DNA from: Armatimonadetes bacterium CG2_30_59_28
GTDB taxonomy: Bacteria > Armatimonadota > Abditibacteriia > CG2-30-59-28
Assembly: GCA_001872605.1 (NCBI GenBank)
Contig: MNXM01000238.1
Span: 1 to 40,287, forward strand
Length of the DNA stretch: 40,287 bases
Reading direction: 5' to 3'
Position 1 is the stretch's first letter, and every line of letters begins with the position of its first letter. Below are positions 21,889 through 30,959 of this stretch, one piece after another. Made by a program: the position numbers and the translations under genes. The notes under the pieces were generated by a model. The model was given only the letters and a program-made list of their open reading frames with translations, had not been told where the DNA came from and searched no databases.

Positions 21889-22227
21889 ATGACCGGCAAA
21901 CAGAGATTTTTCTCCGCGCTGGATCGCGACTCGCGTGAGCTGTGCTCAGAAATTGCATCCCCGGAATTCCCCTTTCGCGATCGCGCGTGGGAACACTCCC
22001 ATTGTCCGTGGTGGATCATGGAAGAAGCCAATGCCGGGAAGTGTGTCCCGGTCATGCGCAGCTACCTGGAGCGGATAGCGTGCGACCGGTGGAACGTTCT
22101 GTGGACCACACCGCGGGAAGAACGACCCCCCAGACTCCGCTGGACCGGATTCGATCAATGGTTGACCATGCTGAGAATGTTTGGTAGTTTCTCTATCAGG
22201 TGCGGTGGTTCACCAAAACAAGAATGA
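21889..22227 (+). CDS. Hypothetical protein, possibly a truncated gene
   Basis: A 112-residue open frame that I do not recognise. It begins MTGKQRFFSALDRDSREL, reminiscent of URO-D-family N-termini (MTSKERIDLAL in the gene at 16117), but the rest has no URO-D landmark: it contains WEHSHCPWWIMEEANAGK, CVPVMRSYLERIACDRW and LRWTGFDQWLTMLRMF. It is rich in Trp, Arg and Cys. GAGGAGG precedes ATG 21889. It ends 11 bases before the nitrilase-family gene. It may be a genuine small protein or the remnant of a longer gene. Confidence 0.45.
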   Translation: MTGKQRFFSALDRDSRELCSEIASPEFPFRDRAWEHSHCPWWIMEEANAGKCVPVMRSYLERIACDRWNVLWTTPREERPPRLRWTGFDQWLTMLRMFGSFSIRCGGSPKQE

Positions 22228-22238
22228 GGCCATGAGCA

Positions 22239-23081
22239 ATGGGCAACCGGAAGATTCGGCTGGCGATGGGACAGATGCTGGTGGAAGGTGGACGTCCTGA
22301 TGCAAACCTCGCACGCGCAGAACAGATGATTGTGGACGCGGCACACGCGGGGCGAGATATTGTCGTGCTGCCGGAGTGCCTCGACTTCGGCTGGGGCGAT
22401 CCATCGGCGCGGGAGTTGGCGGGAGCCATCCCAGGAAATCATAGCAGTCGGCTGTGTGCTGCGGCTCGGAAGGCGAAAATTTGCGTGGTAGCTGGCCTCG
22501 CGGAACGCGCGGGCGAACGGTTGTACAACTCCGCGATCTTCGTCTCTCCTGACGGAGAAATCATATTGAAGCACCGCAAGATCAACGAACTATCCGTTGT
22601 TCAGAGCCTTTATGCGACAGGTGATCGTCTGGAGGTCGCGCACACTTCATTGGGCGCGATGGGGGTGAATATCTGCGCTGACAATTTCCCTTCTTCCCTT
22701 GCGTTGGGACATTCCCTGGCGCGGATGGGAGCGCAGATGATTCTGTCGCCCTGCGCGTGGGCTGTTGTCGCAGATCACGACAATGAGTCCGAACCCTACG
22801 GAGGAATGTGGAAGGAGTCGTACTCGACTCTGGCGCGGCTGTATGACATCGCCATTGTTGGCGTCAGTAACGTGGGGTGGCTGACCGCCGGGCCGTGGGA
22901 AGGGCGCAAGTGTATCGGGTGTTCGCTGGCGGTAGGACCTGAGGGAAACGTTGTGGCAGTCGGGGCGTATGGAGAAGATGCTGAATCCCTGATCGTGTGC
23001 GAACTCGACCTGATTCCCCGTCAGGCGACGGGCACGGAATATGCCAAGATGCTGCAGCGGAGAGGATATGATGGACCATAG
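22239..23081 (+). CDS. Carbon-nitrogen hydrolase (nitrilase superfamily)
   Basis: A 280-residue nitrilase-fold amidohydrolase with the complete catalytic triad: Glu46 (IVVLPECLDFG), Lys114 (ILKHRKINE) and Cys146 (GVNICADNFPS). The remaining conserved strands, QMILSPCAWAVV and IVGVSNVGWL, are present. Such enzymes hydrolyse amides, N-carbamoyl groups or nitriles in the cytoplasm. Cys followed by Ala-Asp rather than Tyr-Asp or Trp-Asp is a variation. The ribosome binding site is GAGG about nine bases upstream of ATG 22239. The gene is transcribed with the small ORF at 21889 and ends with TAG. Substrate unknown. Confidence 0.88.
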   Translation: MGNRKIRLAMGQMLVEGGRPDANLARAEQMIVDAAHAGRDIVVLPECLDFGWGDPSARELAGAIPGNHSSRLCAAARKAKICVVAGLAERAGERLYNSAIFVSPDGEIILKHRKINELSVVQSLYATGDRLEVAHTSLGAMGVNICADNFPSSLALGHSLARMGAQMILSPCAWAVVADHDNESEPYGGMWKESYSTLARLYDIAIVGVSNVGWLTAGPWEGRKCIGCSLAVGPEGNVVAVGAYGEDAESLIVCELDLIPRQATGTEYAKMLQRRGYDGP

Positions 23082-23410
23082 TCTACCGGTTTTGGTTCGG
23101 TGAAGTGTTTTGTCGAGGGATTCTCCACTCTGAGCGCCACCATGCAGCCTGCCGCAACGGAGGACCTGCTCAGACCCTTCCTGCACAGAGTTTGCGGTGA
23201 CCGTTGCCAGTGAAGTCACTGTCACCTATGACCGTCTTGGTAACGGCTGGTCAGGCGCACCGGGGGACGTGAGAGGGGACAGACGCGGTGTTCCCAGTGG
23301 GATTATGGTGGTGTGCATGAAGCCGCGCGGTGTTGACATAGCGAACGTTACAGGGCAGTATATTGAGAGCCGCAGGTTGCACCAGCCGCTGGCACCGAGG
23401 AGGACGATTG
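23082..23410. other. Non-coding gap between the nitrilase and nfuA genes
   Basis: No gene supported over 329 bases. A small perfect palindrome CAGTGA-AG-TCACTG lies at 23208-23221, flanked by GGTGAC and GTCACC, which might form a weak hairpin ending the nitrilase transcript. The open frame starting at 23197 has no ribosome binding site or family pattern, so I treat it as spurious. Confidence 0.5.
23333..23361 (+). promoter_or_regulatory. Possible promoter of nfuA
   Basis: A consensus TTGACA (23333-23338) is followed after 17 bases by CAGTAT (23356-23361); a better -10 match TATATT (23359-23364) has a spacer of 20. GAGGAGGA stands at 23397-23404, right before ATG 23411. Confidence 0.4.
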
Positions 23411-23989
23411 ATGATTATAGTGACCGATGCTGCAAAGAACAAGATCATTGAGCTGCAAGAGAAGTCTGAAAAACCTGTCAAAGGACTGCGTATCACCGCC
23501 ACACCCAAGTCGCCCCTGAAGGCTGAGTTCTCGATGAGCTTTGTCAAGGCAGACGAAGCGGATTTGGCCATGGATAAGGTTCTTGATATAGACGGGTTGC
23601 GGGTGTTTGTTGGCTCAGACAGCATTGAATACCTTCAGGAAGCTGAAGTCGACTTTATTGACAACATGATGGGTAGCGGTTTCAAGATTGAGGCTGCGCC
23701 GCGGAAACTGAACACTCCGGAAGGGCCTGTTGCGGAGAGAATCCAGCGTCTTCTGGATGATCAGATCAACCCCTCCATCGGCGGTCATGGTGGCAACATC
23801 GCGCTGATCGATGTGCGGGGCAACATCGCTTATGTCGAAATGCAGGGCGGCTGCCAGGGCTGCGCGATGTCGCGAATGACTCTCAAAAATGGTGTCGAGT
23901 CGCTGATCCTGGAGAACATCCCTGAGATTAAACAGGTATTGGATACGACAGACCACGCCAGCGGCGCCAACCCTTATTATCAGGGATAA
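23411..23989 (+). CDS. nfuA: NfuA-type Fe-S cluster carrier
   Basis: A 192-residue two-domain protein. Residues 1-95 resemble the A-type (HesB/IscA) fold but lack its three cluster-binding cysteines, as in NfuA of Escherichia coli. Residues about 105-185 are a NifU C-terminal domain with the Cys148-x-x-Cys151 pair (MQGGCQGCAMSRMTL). NfuA dimers hold one [4Fe-4S] cluster and pass it to apoproteins under iron or oxygen stress. GAGGAGGA and ATG 23411 fix the start; the ORF upstream to 23363 lacks support. No isc/suf gene lies nearby. Confidence 0.9.
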   Translation: MIIVTDAAKNKIIELQEKSEKPVKGLRITATPKSPLKAEFSMSFVKADEADLAMDKVLDIDGLRVFVGSDSIEYLQEAEVDFIDNMMGSGFKIEAAPRKLNTPEGPVAERIQRLLDDQINPSIGGHGGNIALIDVRGNIAYVEMQGGCQGCAMSRMTLKNGVESLILENIPEIKQVLDTTDHASGANPYYQG

Positions 23990-24135
23990 CACACTGCATG
24001 TCTGCTAATCCGCCGGTGCCCCCGGCCGCCGTGCCGTATCTCACGTGTTAGCCACCTACCCTTTGCCTCCTGTCGACTGGTATACTGAACGGCCAGTGAG
24101 AAATCGCGCAGAATCATTTGTGCCGGAGGTGTTCC

Positions 24136-27100
24136 ATGCCCCGCTTCGTTGCAGGCTGTCTATTGTTTGTCGCTTGTCTCCGTTCTATTGCTCACGGTCA
24201 GCCCACGGAGAATTTCGTGAAGAACGCCGGTTTTGAGCAGGTGGAAGCCGGCAAGGTTATTGGTTGGGATATCGATGGTTTGACGGATCTCGACAATGCG
24301 CAGTTCTACGCCGGGTCCATGGGGTTGCGGATGCGTCACGCGCAGATGGGAACGTCCACAGCCCGGCAGACGATTCGCTGTGGTGAGAGAGAGTATGTCG
24401 CGCTCGTCTGGTTGAGGACGGAAGGTGTGGTGGGTACCGGAGCGCAAGTACGTCTCCTGCGACCCGATGGGCAGACCATGGCTGCGACGCCCACCACCAC
24501 AGGGGATTCTCCGTGGCACTGGATCACCGTTCGATTCAACCCCGGGAACACGGGAACCGTCATCGTGGAGCTGTCGCTCTCGAACGCGTCCGGGACCGTG
24601 TGGTTTGACGAGGTTGCCATTGGAGACCGTGACAAGATTCAGTTGCCAGAAGAGCCACAGCGACCCGAGCGGCGCGACAATATCGCGTTGGGGAAACCGT
24701 ATGCGCTCTCCCCTCCACCCAGCTACGAATACTGCACGGATCCTGGTGACACCGAGCAACTCACAGACGGCAAATACACCGTCGGCTATTTCTGGACTCA
24801 GAAGTCCACCGTAGGTTGGTATCTGTACAGCCCGCAGGTGATTATCGATCTGGGTTCGGTTCAGCCCATCGACGGCATCATGATTAACTGCCCGGGCGGA
24901 GGCGCGGCAGGCGTGCAGTTCCCCGCAGAGATCTCCTACTTTGTCAGTGACGACAACGACAAGTTCCACAAGATCGCGCGACTGACCCCCATAGGCATGA
25001 AACAGGATGGCAAGAGTTGGTACACGCATCGATTCCTCGCCGATCACCTGAAGACACGCGGTCGGTATGTGATGCTTCAGTTGGACAAGGCTGGGTCCAC
25101 AGTTTTCGCGGATGAAGTTGAGGTATACAAGGGCGCACACGATCCGGTGACTGTCTCGTTCAGTTCGGTGGCCCGCGGCCGACTGGAAATGGCTTTCGCT
25201 CAGTACGCGCTCACGACGGACACGTACACGCGAGGACACTTCCCCGAGACGCCGCATGTCAAATGGGGCATCCCGCTTTCCGGTGGGCCGATCAAAGCCA
25301 TCATGATGTGTTACAGCGACGACATGCGCGACGTCGTCGAGGTGGCGCAGCGTCTCGACATTGATTACGTGCCTGTCTCTCATTACTCCTTCTATCGGAG
25401 TGCACCTCTCGGCAACCTGATGCAGGAGCAGATTGCCAGGGCGCTCCCCTCCGCCCAAGTGATGGTGGTGGCCGGGTACCGCTGGGATTCCACCCCGCAG
25501 CCCCTCGTCGATCAGATTAAAGCTCGAGTCCGAGAAGGCATGGGTTTGGTTTGTGTTACGCAAGTTCCGGACTGGCTCAAACCGATTGACGAGGTATTTA
25601 CGGAAGCGCCGCTGGAGGGCGATCAGGGAATCCTGGATGCCGTTCCCGTAAACGCGATTCCCGGCTACCACAAGCCGCGTACATCGCACTTTCACCTCGC
25701 AATCTACGGGAAGGGCCGCGTGGCCTGGTACAACGGATGGGAGTTCGGTCGGATGGCGCACTCCCTCACCACGAGCTTCAACCTTGAGGACTTGGACGAC
25801 GACACGAACTGCTCCATCGAGTACTCCTACGTCATGCTAAACAAGCTGATAGCCTGGTCTGCCCAGCGCGACGTGCGTCGTCTGACGGAAGTTAGCGCAA
25901 CTCCCGAAAAAGTGGTGGTACGCGTTTCTCCCGGCGGGAAGAGGGAGAAGCTGGAGATGGTGATTCGCGACAGCTTCTTCGATCCCGTTGAGACGAAGGA
26001 GGTGGACGTTGCGCCGGACGGCGGAGCATTCTTGTTCCAGCCAATGACCGGAACAAATGGCCGTCACTATGTCGATGCCTGGCTGCGTGACGGCAAGGGT
26101 GCGATCATCGACTACGGCTCGACGAGCTACGAGATAGACCGGGGGACGCGCATCGAGAGCGTTGAACTCTCAAACGCATTCTACGCATCGGACAAACCCA
26201 TTGAGGGTAGCATCAAGGTGACAGGGGAACTCGCGGAGACACGAGTCGGAATGAAGCTGTTTGACACCCGCGACCGTTTGATGGAGGAGGTGACCAGCCA
26301 GACGATCCCCGCCAATGGAGATGTGAAGCTGAGACTGGAGAAGCGCCATCCGTTGACCCTTGCTCTGAAACTCTACGTTTCCCTCTACCGGGGTGATCTC
26401 CTGCTGGAGAATCGCTTCCAGCGCGTCTGGGTGGAACTGCCACATCAGAACGACTATACGGTGTCTGCGTGGTATGGTTTCAGCTTCCAGCCGCACGCCC
26501 ATCACGGCCTATCGATGCTCCGCGACCTGGGGGTCGACACCTGCGTGGCAACTCACAACCCACAGAACGCGGCTTTTGTGGACCTGCGCGTCGGCACAGA
26601 AAATGTGGATCGCGTCTACCCTCACAACAAGGACGACAGCCGCGTCCGTGTGCCGTGTCTGACCGATCCGGAATACCGGGCGAAAGTGGCGGAGAGGGTC
26701 GAGAAACTTGCGCGGGATTATCGACCCTACGGTGTGATCGACTGGTCGATGGGTGACGAATCCACCTTGGGCGGGAGGGACTACTGTGTTTCCCCGACGT
26801 GTCTCGCGGCGTTCCGCAAGTATCTGGAGAAAGAGTACGGAAGTCTGGAGAAGCTGAACGCAGGGTGGGGAACCGACTCCGCCACGTGGAATGATGTCTT
26901 CCCGATGACCCGAACGGAGGTTGGGAAGCGGGACAACATCGCGCCTTGGCTGGATCACCGTCGATATATGGAAAGCCTGTTTGCCGACTACCACGCGTGG
27001 CTGCGCGACCTCGTGGTCGAGAACATTCCCGATGCGCGCGTGGGGATTTCAGGCACGCCTTCCCTCAATTCCTACAGCGGCCACGACTGGTGGAAGCTGA

Positions 27101-28725
27101 TGCAGGGAGCGCTCGACCACCTCTCCGGTTATGGAGGCATTCAGCGCGAGTTGCAGCGGTCCTTCCTGCGACCGGGGACTTTCTATACCACCTTCCTTGG
27201 ATACGACTACAAGGACAACGACGAACAGCGCGCCCGATATGGCCCGTGGGACCTGCTCTTCCACGCAGCAAACGGTCTGAACTATTACACGCTGGTGTCC
27301 AACACGCTCAATTGCCCGTTGGTGCGTCCCGACATGTCCCTTACTCGCAAAGCGCCCTGGTTCTTCGAAGAGGTGAAGGAACTGAAGTCGGGCGTTGGGG
27401 AGCTGTTCATCGAGGCGCAGTACGAGAGCGATGGCATCGCGATTCACTATTCCCCTCCCAGCGTGCATACCGCGACCGCCGTGGGTCTGTTCGACCCTCG
27501 CGACCGCTTGCGCAACTTCAACATCAATCTTAGCAACTGGGGGAAGATTCTGCAGCAGTGTCACTACCAGTACAATTTCATTCACGCGGATCAGATGGCG
27601 AGGGGAGAACTGGCAAAGTACAAGCTGCTGATTCTCCCGTGGTCATCCTCCATCAGCTACGAAGAGGCGGAAGCTATCAAGGCGTTTGTTCGCAACGGGG
27701 GTACGGTCCTGGCGGACAGCCTGTGCGGCGTCCGGGACGACCACGGCAAACCGAAAGCAATGCTGGATGACGTCTTCGGTGTTCGGCAGACAATCAAGCT
27801 GCCGGAATTACAGCATTCGGAGATGGTTCTCGACAAAGCCTCGCCGATCCTGTCCGTGGGTCAGCAGCTTGGAACTGTCCCACTGACTTCGGGAGTGCAT
27901 GACCTGACAGTGGTCGGCGGCACTCCACTTGGGCGCGCGGGAGGGGGTCCCGCGTGCGTCGTGAATCGATACGGGAAAGGTCGGGCTATCTTCGTGAATG
28001 GGTCATTCTCGAACTATGCGGAAGTCTGGTCCGGAGGCGCAGCGGGGGAAGTCTTGGATGAGAAGCAGTCACCCGAGTTGGTAACGCGACCGATTCGCGA
28101 TTTTGTTGCGGCCATTGTGGAGCACGCGGGAACTGCCAGATGGGTTTCCGTGCAGGGCGATGGCACAACTCAACTGGAGGTTTCGCGGCTCTCGCTTGGT
28201 CAGGTTCGCCTGATCGGTATTTTGCGTTCAATAGAGGGAGGGGGCATCGACCGGAGCGATCAGTTGCCCTACTCACTCCAATGGGCGCTCCCTGCGCACG
28301 TGTATGATGTGCGCGCAGGGAAGTATCTCGGGAAACTGGACAAAGTTCCCGGACAGGCCGCACGGGGAGTCGCTCGCGTTCTCGCTGCGCTGCCCTATCG
28401 AGTGCAGAGCCTTGCCCTGGCAGCGAAGGAGTCCCTGCAGCAAGGTGCAGTGTTGGATGTCAGCATCGCGCTGAAGACCGACGGCAGGAGCCCGAACAAG
28501 CACGTCATCCGGGTGACGGTTGCTGGCCCGCGGGAGAAGTCCGCCAACCAGTATTCCCACTATGCACAGAATGCGCTGGTGGTAAACGGCAGTGGAGCTG
28601 TGGAAATTCCGTTTGCCCTTAACGATCCCGCAGGCGTGTGGACAATTGAGGCGAAAGACGTGTTGACTGGAGTTAGCTCTCGCCTGCAGTTTCGGTTGCT
28701 TGACCGACCTTTGGGGAATCCATGA
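24136..28725 (+). CDS. Large secreted GH42-like (beta-galactosidase-type) multidomain protein
   Basis: A 1529-residue protein with a signal peptide (residues about 1-21: MPRFVAGCLLFVACLRSIAH). In order: a carbohydrate-binding jelly roll (NAGFEQVEAGKVIGWDI, about 30-165), a discoidin/F5-8-type domain (PSYEYCTDPGDTEQLTDGKY, about 190-340), an amidotransferase-like N-terminal region (about 375-560), a Big-like region, a GH42-type barrel (about 775-1100), and a trimerisation/GATase-like domain (KLLILPWSSSISYEEAEAIK, about 1160-1300), with beta-sandwich modules at the end. The barrel has IDWSMGDESTLGG with candidate acid/base Glu875. GGAGGT before ATG 24136 decides the start. It probably releases or binds exposed glycans outside the cytoplasm. 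Confidence 0.75.
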   Translation: MPRFVAGCLLFVACLRSIAHGQPTENFVKNAGFEQVEAGKVIGWDIDGLTDLDNAQFYAGSMGLRMRHAQMGTSTARQTIRCGEREYVALVWLRTEGVVGTGAQVRLLRPDGQTMAATPTTTGDSPWHWITVRFNPGNTGTVIVELSLSNASGTVWFDEVAIGDRDKIQLPEEPQRPERRDNIALGKPYALSPPPSYEYCTDPGDTEQLTDGKYTVGYFWTQKSTVGWYLYSPQVIIDLGSVQPIDGIMINCPGGGAAGVQFPAEISYFVSDDNDKFHKIARLTPIGMKQDGKSWYTHRFLADHLKTRGRYVMLQLDKAGSTVFADEVEVYKGAHDPVTVSFSSVARGRLEMAFAQYALTTDTYTRGHFPETPHVKWGIPLSGGPIKAIMMCYSDDMRDVVEVAQRLDIDYVPVSHYSFYRSAPLGNLMQEQIARALPSAQVMVVAGYRWDSTPQPLVDQIKARVREGMGLVCVTQVPDWLKPIDEVFTEAPLEGDQGILDAVPVNAIPGYHKPRTSHFHLAIYGKGRVAWYNGWEFGRMAHSLTTSFNLEDLDDDTNCSIEYSYVMLNKLIAWSAQRDVRRLTEVSATPEKVVVRVSPGGKREKLEMVIRDSFFDPVETKEVDVAPDGGAFLFQPMTGTNGRHYVDAWLRDGKGAIIDYGSTSYEIDRGTRIESVELSNAFYASDKPIEGSIKVTGELAETRVGMKLFDTRDRLMEEVTSQTIPANGDVKLRLEKRHPLTLALKLYVSLYRGDLLLENRFQRVWVELPHQNDYTVSAWYGFSFQPHAHHGLSMLRDLGVDTCVATHNPQNAAFVDLRVGTENVDRVYPHNKDDSRVRVPCLTDPEYRAKVAERVEKLARDYRPYGVIDWSMGDESTLGGRDYCVSPTCLAAFRKYLEKEYGSLEKLNAGWGTDSATWNDVFPMTRTEVGKRDNIAPWLDHRRYMESLFADYHAWLRDLVVENIPDARVGISGTPSLNSYSGHDWWKLMQGALDHLSGYGGIQRELQRSFLRPGTFYTTFLGYDYKDNDEQRARYGPWDLLFHAANGLNYYTLVSNTLNCPLVRPDMSLTRKAPWFFEEVKELKSGVGELFIEAQYESDGIAIHYSPPSVHTATAVGLFDPRDRLRNFNINLSNWGKILQQCHYQYNFIHADQMARGELAKYKLLILPWSSSISYEEAEAIKAFVRNGGTVLADSLCGVRDDHGKPKAMLDDVFGVRQTIKLPELQHSEMVLDKASPILSVGQQLGTVPLTSGVHDLTVVGGTPLGRAGGGPACVVNRYGKGRAIFVNGSFSNYAEVWSGGAAGEVLDEKQSPELVTRPIRDFVAAIVEHAGTARWVSVQGDGTTQLEVSRLSLGQVRLIGILRSIEGGGIDRSDQLPYSLQWALPAHVYDVRAGKYLGKLDKVPGQAARGVARVLAALPYRVQSLALAAKESLQQGAVLDVSIALKTDGRSPNKHVIRVTVAGPREKSANQYSHYAQNALVVNGSGAVEIPFALNDPAGVWTIEAKDVLTGVSSRLQFRLLDRPLGNP

Positions 28726-28774
28726 TGACCGAAAGGTCGGGATTGAGGTACTGCCGTTCCAAACCTTCTGTACA

Positions 28775-30835
28775 CTACTGAGCAGCGGATCGCTGTGGGA
28801 CTGATTTGATCCGGAACTCCTCAGGTATCCGTGTGGAACGTCTCCGCTCCACGAACTCTGACGGACACTGTGTGCTGGCCGGCCCGCCGGTTCGCCGGTC
28901 AATGCGTTGGTAGGTGTGCCACTCGCACTTGCGGGGCTGGAGGTCGTGCAGCATCGCTTCTCTGAACTGTTCTTCCACTATATGAGGGCAGGCGGTGTTG
29001 GGCGTTGCCCCGGACAGGGAGCAGACCCGGTGCGACCGAATTTCGCCGGGTTTGCGAAAGGATGGGGGGAAGGCGCGGTTGCGATAGAGGTTCATCATGA
29101 TGCGGGAAAAGAGAGGCCCCGCGCCGGAGATGGCGGCCATCTGGTCCATGGGCGAACCGTCGAAGTTGCCCACCCACACGGCGACCGTGTGTTCCGCGGT
29201 GTAACCGACGGCCCAGTTATCGCGCCAGTGTGAAGATGTGCCGGTCTTCACGGCGCACGAGAAGGGGAGGTTGAGGGCCGAGTCGCGCCCGAACTCCAGT
29301 GCCCGCGCCCGCTGGTCGGACAAAATGTCCGTAATCAACCACGCAGTCTCACGATCAATCATTCGTCTCCCGGCGTCGGTGGCCGGCGCCCTCCTGTTGG
29401 GGATTACCATCGCGGGTTCCCGCATCACTCCGCCGGTTGCCAGTGTCATATAGGCGCGAGCCAATTCAAGCAGCGTTACCTCGCCGCTGCCCAGAACCAC
29501 GGAGAGTCCGTAGTGCCTCGACGACTCCCTGAGAGATAGCCCGAAATCGCGGAATTCCCGCAGCGTCTCCTCGAGACCGAGCCTCGCTGCCACGCGAACC
29601 GCCGGAACGTTCAGCGAGTTGGCGAGCGCCACCCGCAGTCTGACCGGGCCGTGGAAGGTGTTGGAGTAGTTTTCCGGTTTCCACGGTTGCTCTGCTCCGG
29701 GGAAGGAGATTGGCACGTCGGCAAGCACCGTCGCGGGGGTATAGCCGCGCTCGAGAGCGGCCGCATAGAGAAAGGGCTTCAGCGCCGAACCGGGTTGACG
29801 AAATGATTGTACCCCGTCGACGCGGCCTTGGAGCTGTCTGTTGGACCAGTCTGCCGAACCTACGTAGGCAACCACATTGCCGGTGCGGTTTTCGAGCACA
29901 ATCGCCGCGGCATTCGTGACCCGTCGGCCCGCCAGGTCTCTCACCACTTGCCCGACCTGCTCGGACACCATCTTCTGGGTGTCGCGGTTTAGTGTCACCA
30001 CAAGCCTGGTTTGGGCGGGAGGGGAGTGAGTGATCACGCGAAAGAAGAAATGGTACGCGTTCAGGGGTTGCGTTGTCTGGTCAACGCTGATGGTGGAGTT
30101 CAGTGAGTTCCTGATTTCGAGGGTGCGTTGTCTCCCGCTCACATCGTACTCACTGGTCATCAGGCGTTCGAGTTGCCGGAGTATGTAAGCCTGCCTCAAC
30201 TTCAGCGTGGTCGGGTCGTGGCGGAGGTCGCGCCCCGAAGGCAGTTGGGGGATTGCCGCAAGAAATGTAGACTGGGCGACATTCAATTCGAGAGGGGGAA
30301 CGCCGAAATACACCTCGGCCGCCGCTCCCACGCCGACGAGGTTCCCCCCCATGGGCACGCGGTTGAGGTAGGCTTCCAGGATTTGCTGCTTGGTCATCCC
30401 TGCCTCCAACCGCCACGCTGCGTACATCTCTCGAACTTTGTTCAGCAGGTTGCGCGGTTTCGGCCGGAGCAGGCGCGCCAGTTGCATCGTGATGGTTGAG
30501 CCGCCGGAGACGACGCGCCGCGCCCGGGCGTTCTGCCATACCGCGCGTCCCATCGAGATCCAGTCGACGCCTCCGTGAGAGGAGAATCGTTTGTCCTCCG
30601 CTGCGATGAAGGCGCGAACAGCGTTGGGAGAAATGTCGGCAAAGCGCGTCCATTGGTGGGCCTGGTCACCCCCGGCAAGCACGGAACCCAGGACGTGACC
30701 TTTCTGATCGTAGAAGCGCACCAGGCGTCCTGAAGTCGCGTCGAGGTCGCCTTTGTGAAGCGGGATTAGTAGCGGTGACACACGCAAAGCCACCAGCAGA
30801 ACAACGACGGTGATGGCGATTTGTTTCCATCGCAT
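28775..30835 (-). CDS. pbpC: Penicillin-binding protein 1C, bifunctional peptidoglycan synthase-like
   Basis: A 686-residue protein with an N-terminal membrane anchor (about 5-25), a GT51 glycosyltransferase domain (AAEDKRFSSHGGVD with catalytic Glu80, GGSTITMQLARLL, EAYLNRVPMG) and a transpeptidase domain: Ser350-x-x-Lys353 (GSALKPF), SLNVPAVR and KTGTSSHW. PbpC polymerises and cross-links peptidoglycan poorly and is typically paired with an alpha-2-macroglobulin, as here. The product ends soon after the transpeptidase domain; the C-terminal BiPBP_C domain present in the roughly 770-residue E. coli protein is mostly absent. The start at ATG 30835 has only a weak upstream GAGA. Confidence 0.9.
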   Translation of the reverse strand: MRWKQIAITVVVLLVALRVSPLLIPLHKGDLDATSGRLVRFYDQKGHVLGSVLAGGDQAHQWTRFADISPNAVRAFIAAEDKRFSSHGGVDWISMGRAVWQNARARRVVSGGSTITMQLARLLRPKPRNLLNKVREMYAAWRLEAGMTKQQILEAYLNRVPMGGNLVGVGAAAEVYFGVPPLELNVAQSTFLAAIPQLPSGRDLRHDPTTLKLRQAYILRQLERLMTSEYDVSGRQRTLEIRNSLNSTISVDQTTQPLNAYHFFFRVITHSPPAQTRLVVTLNRDTQKMVSEQVGQVVRDLAGRRVTNAAAIVLENRTGNVVAYVGSADWSNRQLQGRVDGVQSFRQPGSALKPFLYAAALERGYTPATVLADVPISFPGAEQPWKPENYSNTFHGPVRLRVALANSLNVPAVRVAARLGLEETLREFRDFGLSLRESSRHYGLSVVLGSGEVTLLELARAYMTLATGGVMREPAMVIPNRRAPATDAGRRMIDRETAWLITDILSDQRARALEFGRDSALNLPFSCAVKTGTSSHWRDNWAVGYTAEHTVAVWVGNFDGSPMDQMAAISGAGPLFSRIMMNLYRNRAFPPSFRKPGEIRSHRVCSLSGATPNTACPHIVEEQFREAMLHDLQPRKCEWHTYQRIDRRTGGPASTQCPSEFVERRRSTRIPEEFRIKSVPQRSAAQ

Positions 30836-30959
30836 AGCCGAACGATCTCATATTTCAGAATCTGAAGCAGTGTTGCCAACCCGCGGTCTCCAGTATTACG
30901 GCGGCCTGTCCGACATCATCCGCCCTCCACAATCCGGAGCAAGTGATCGATGACATTAT

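Noticed and set aside
23197-23451. Small plus-strand frame before nfuA
   Set aside because: No ribosome binding site or recognisable family; it overlaps the start of nfuA in another frame.
24160-25761. Long minus-strand open frame opposite the GH42-like gene
   Set aside because: No family motif or ribosome binding site; antisense to a well-supported gene.
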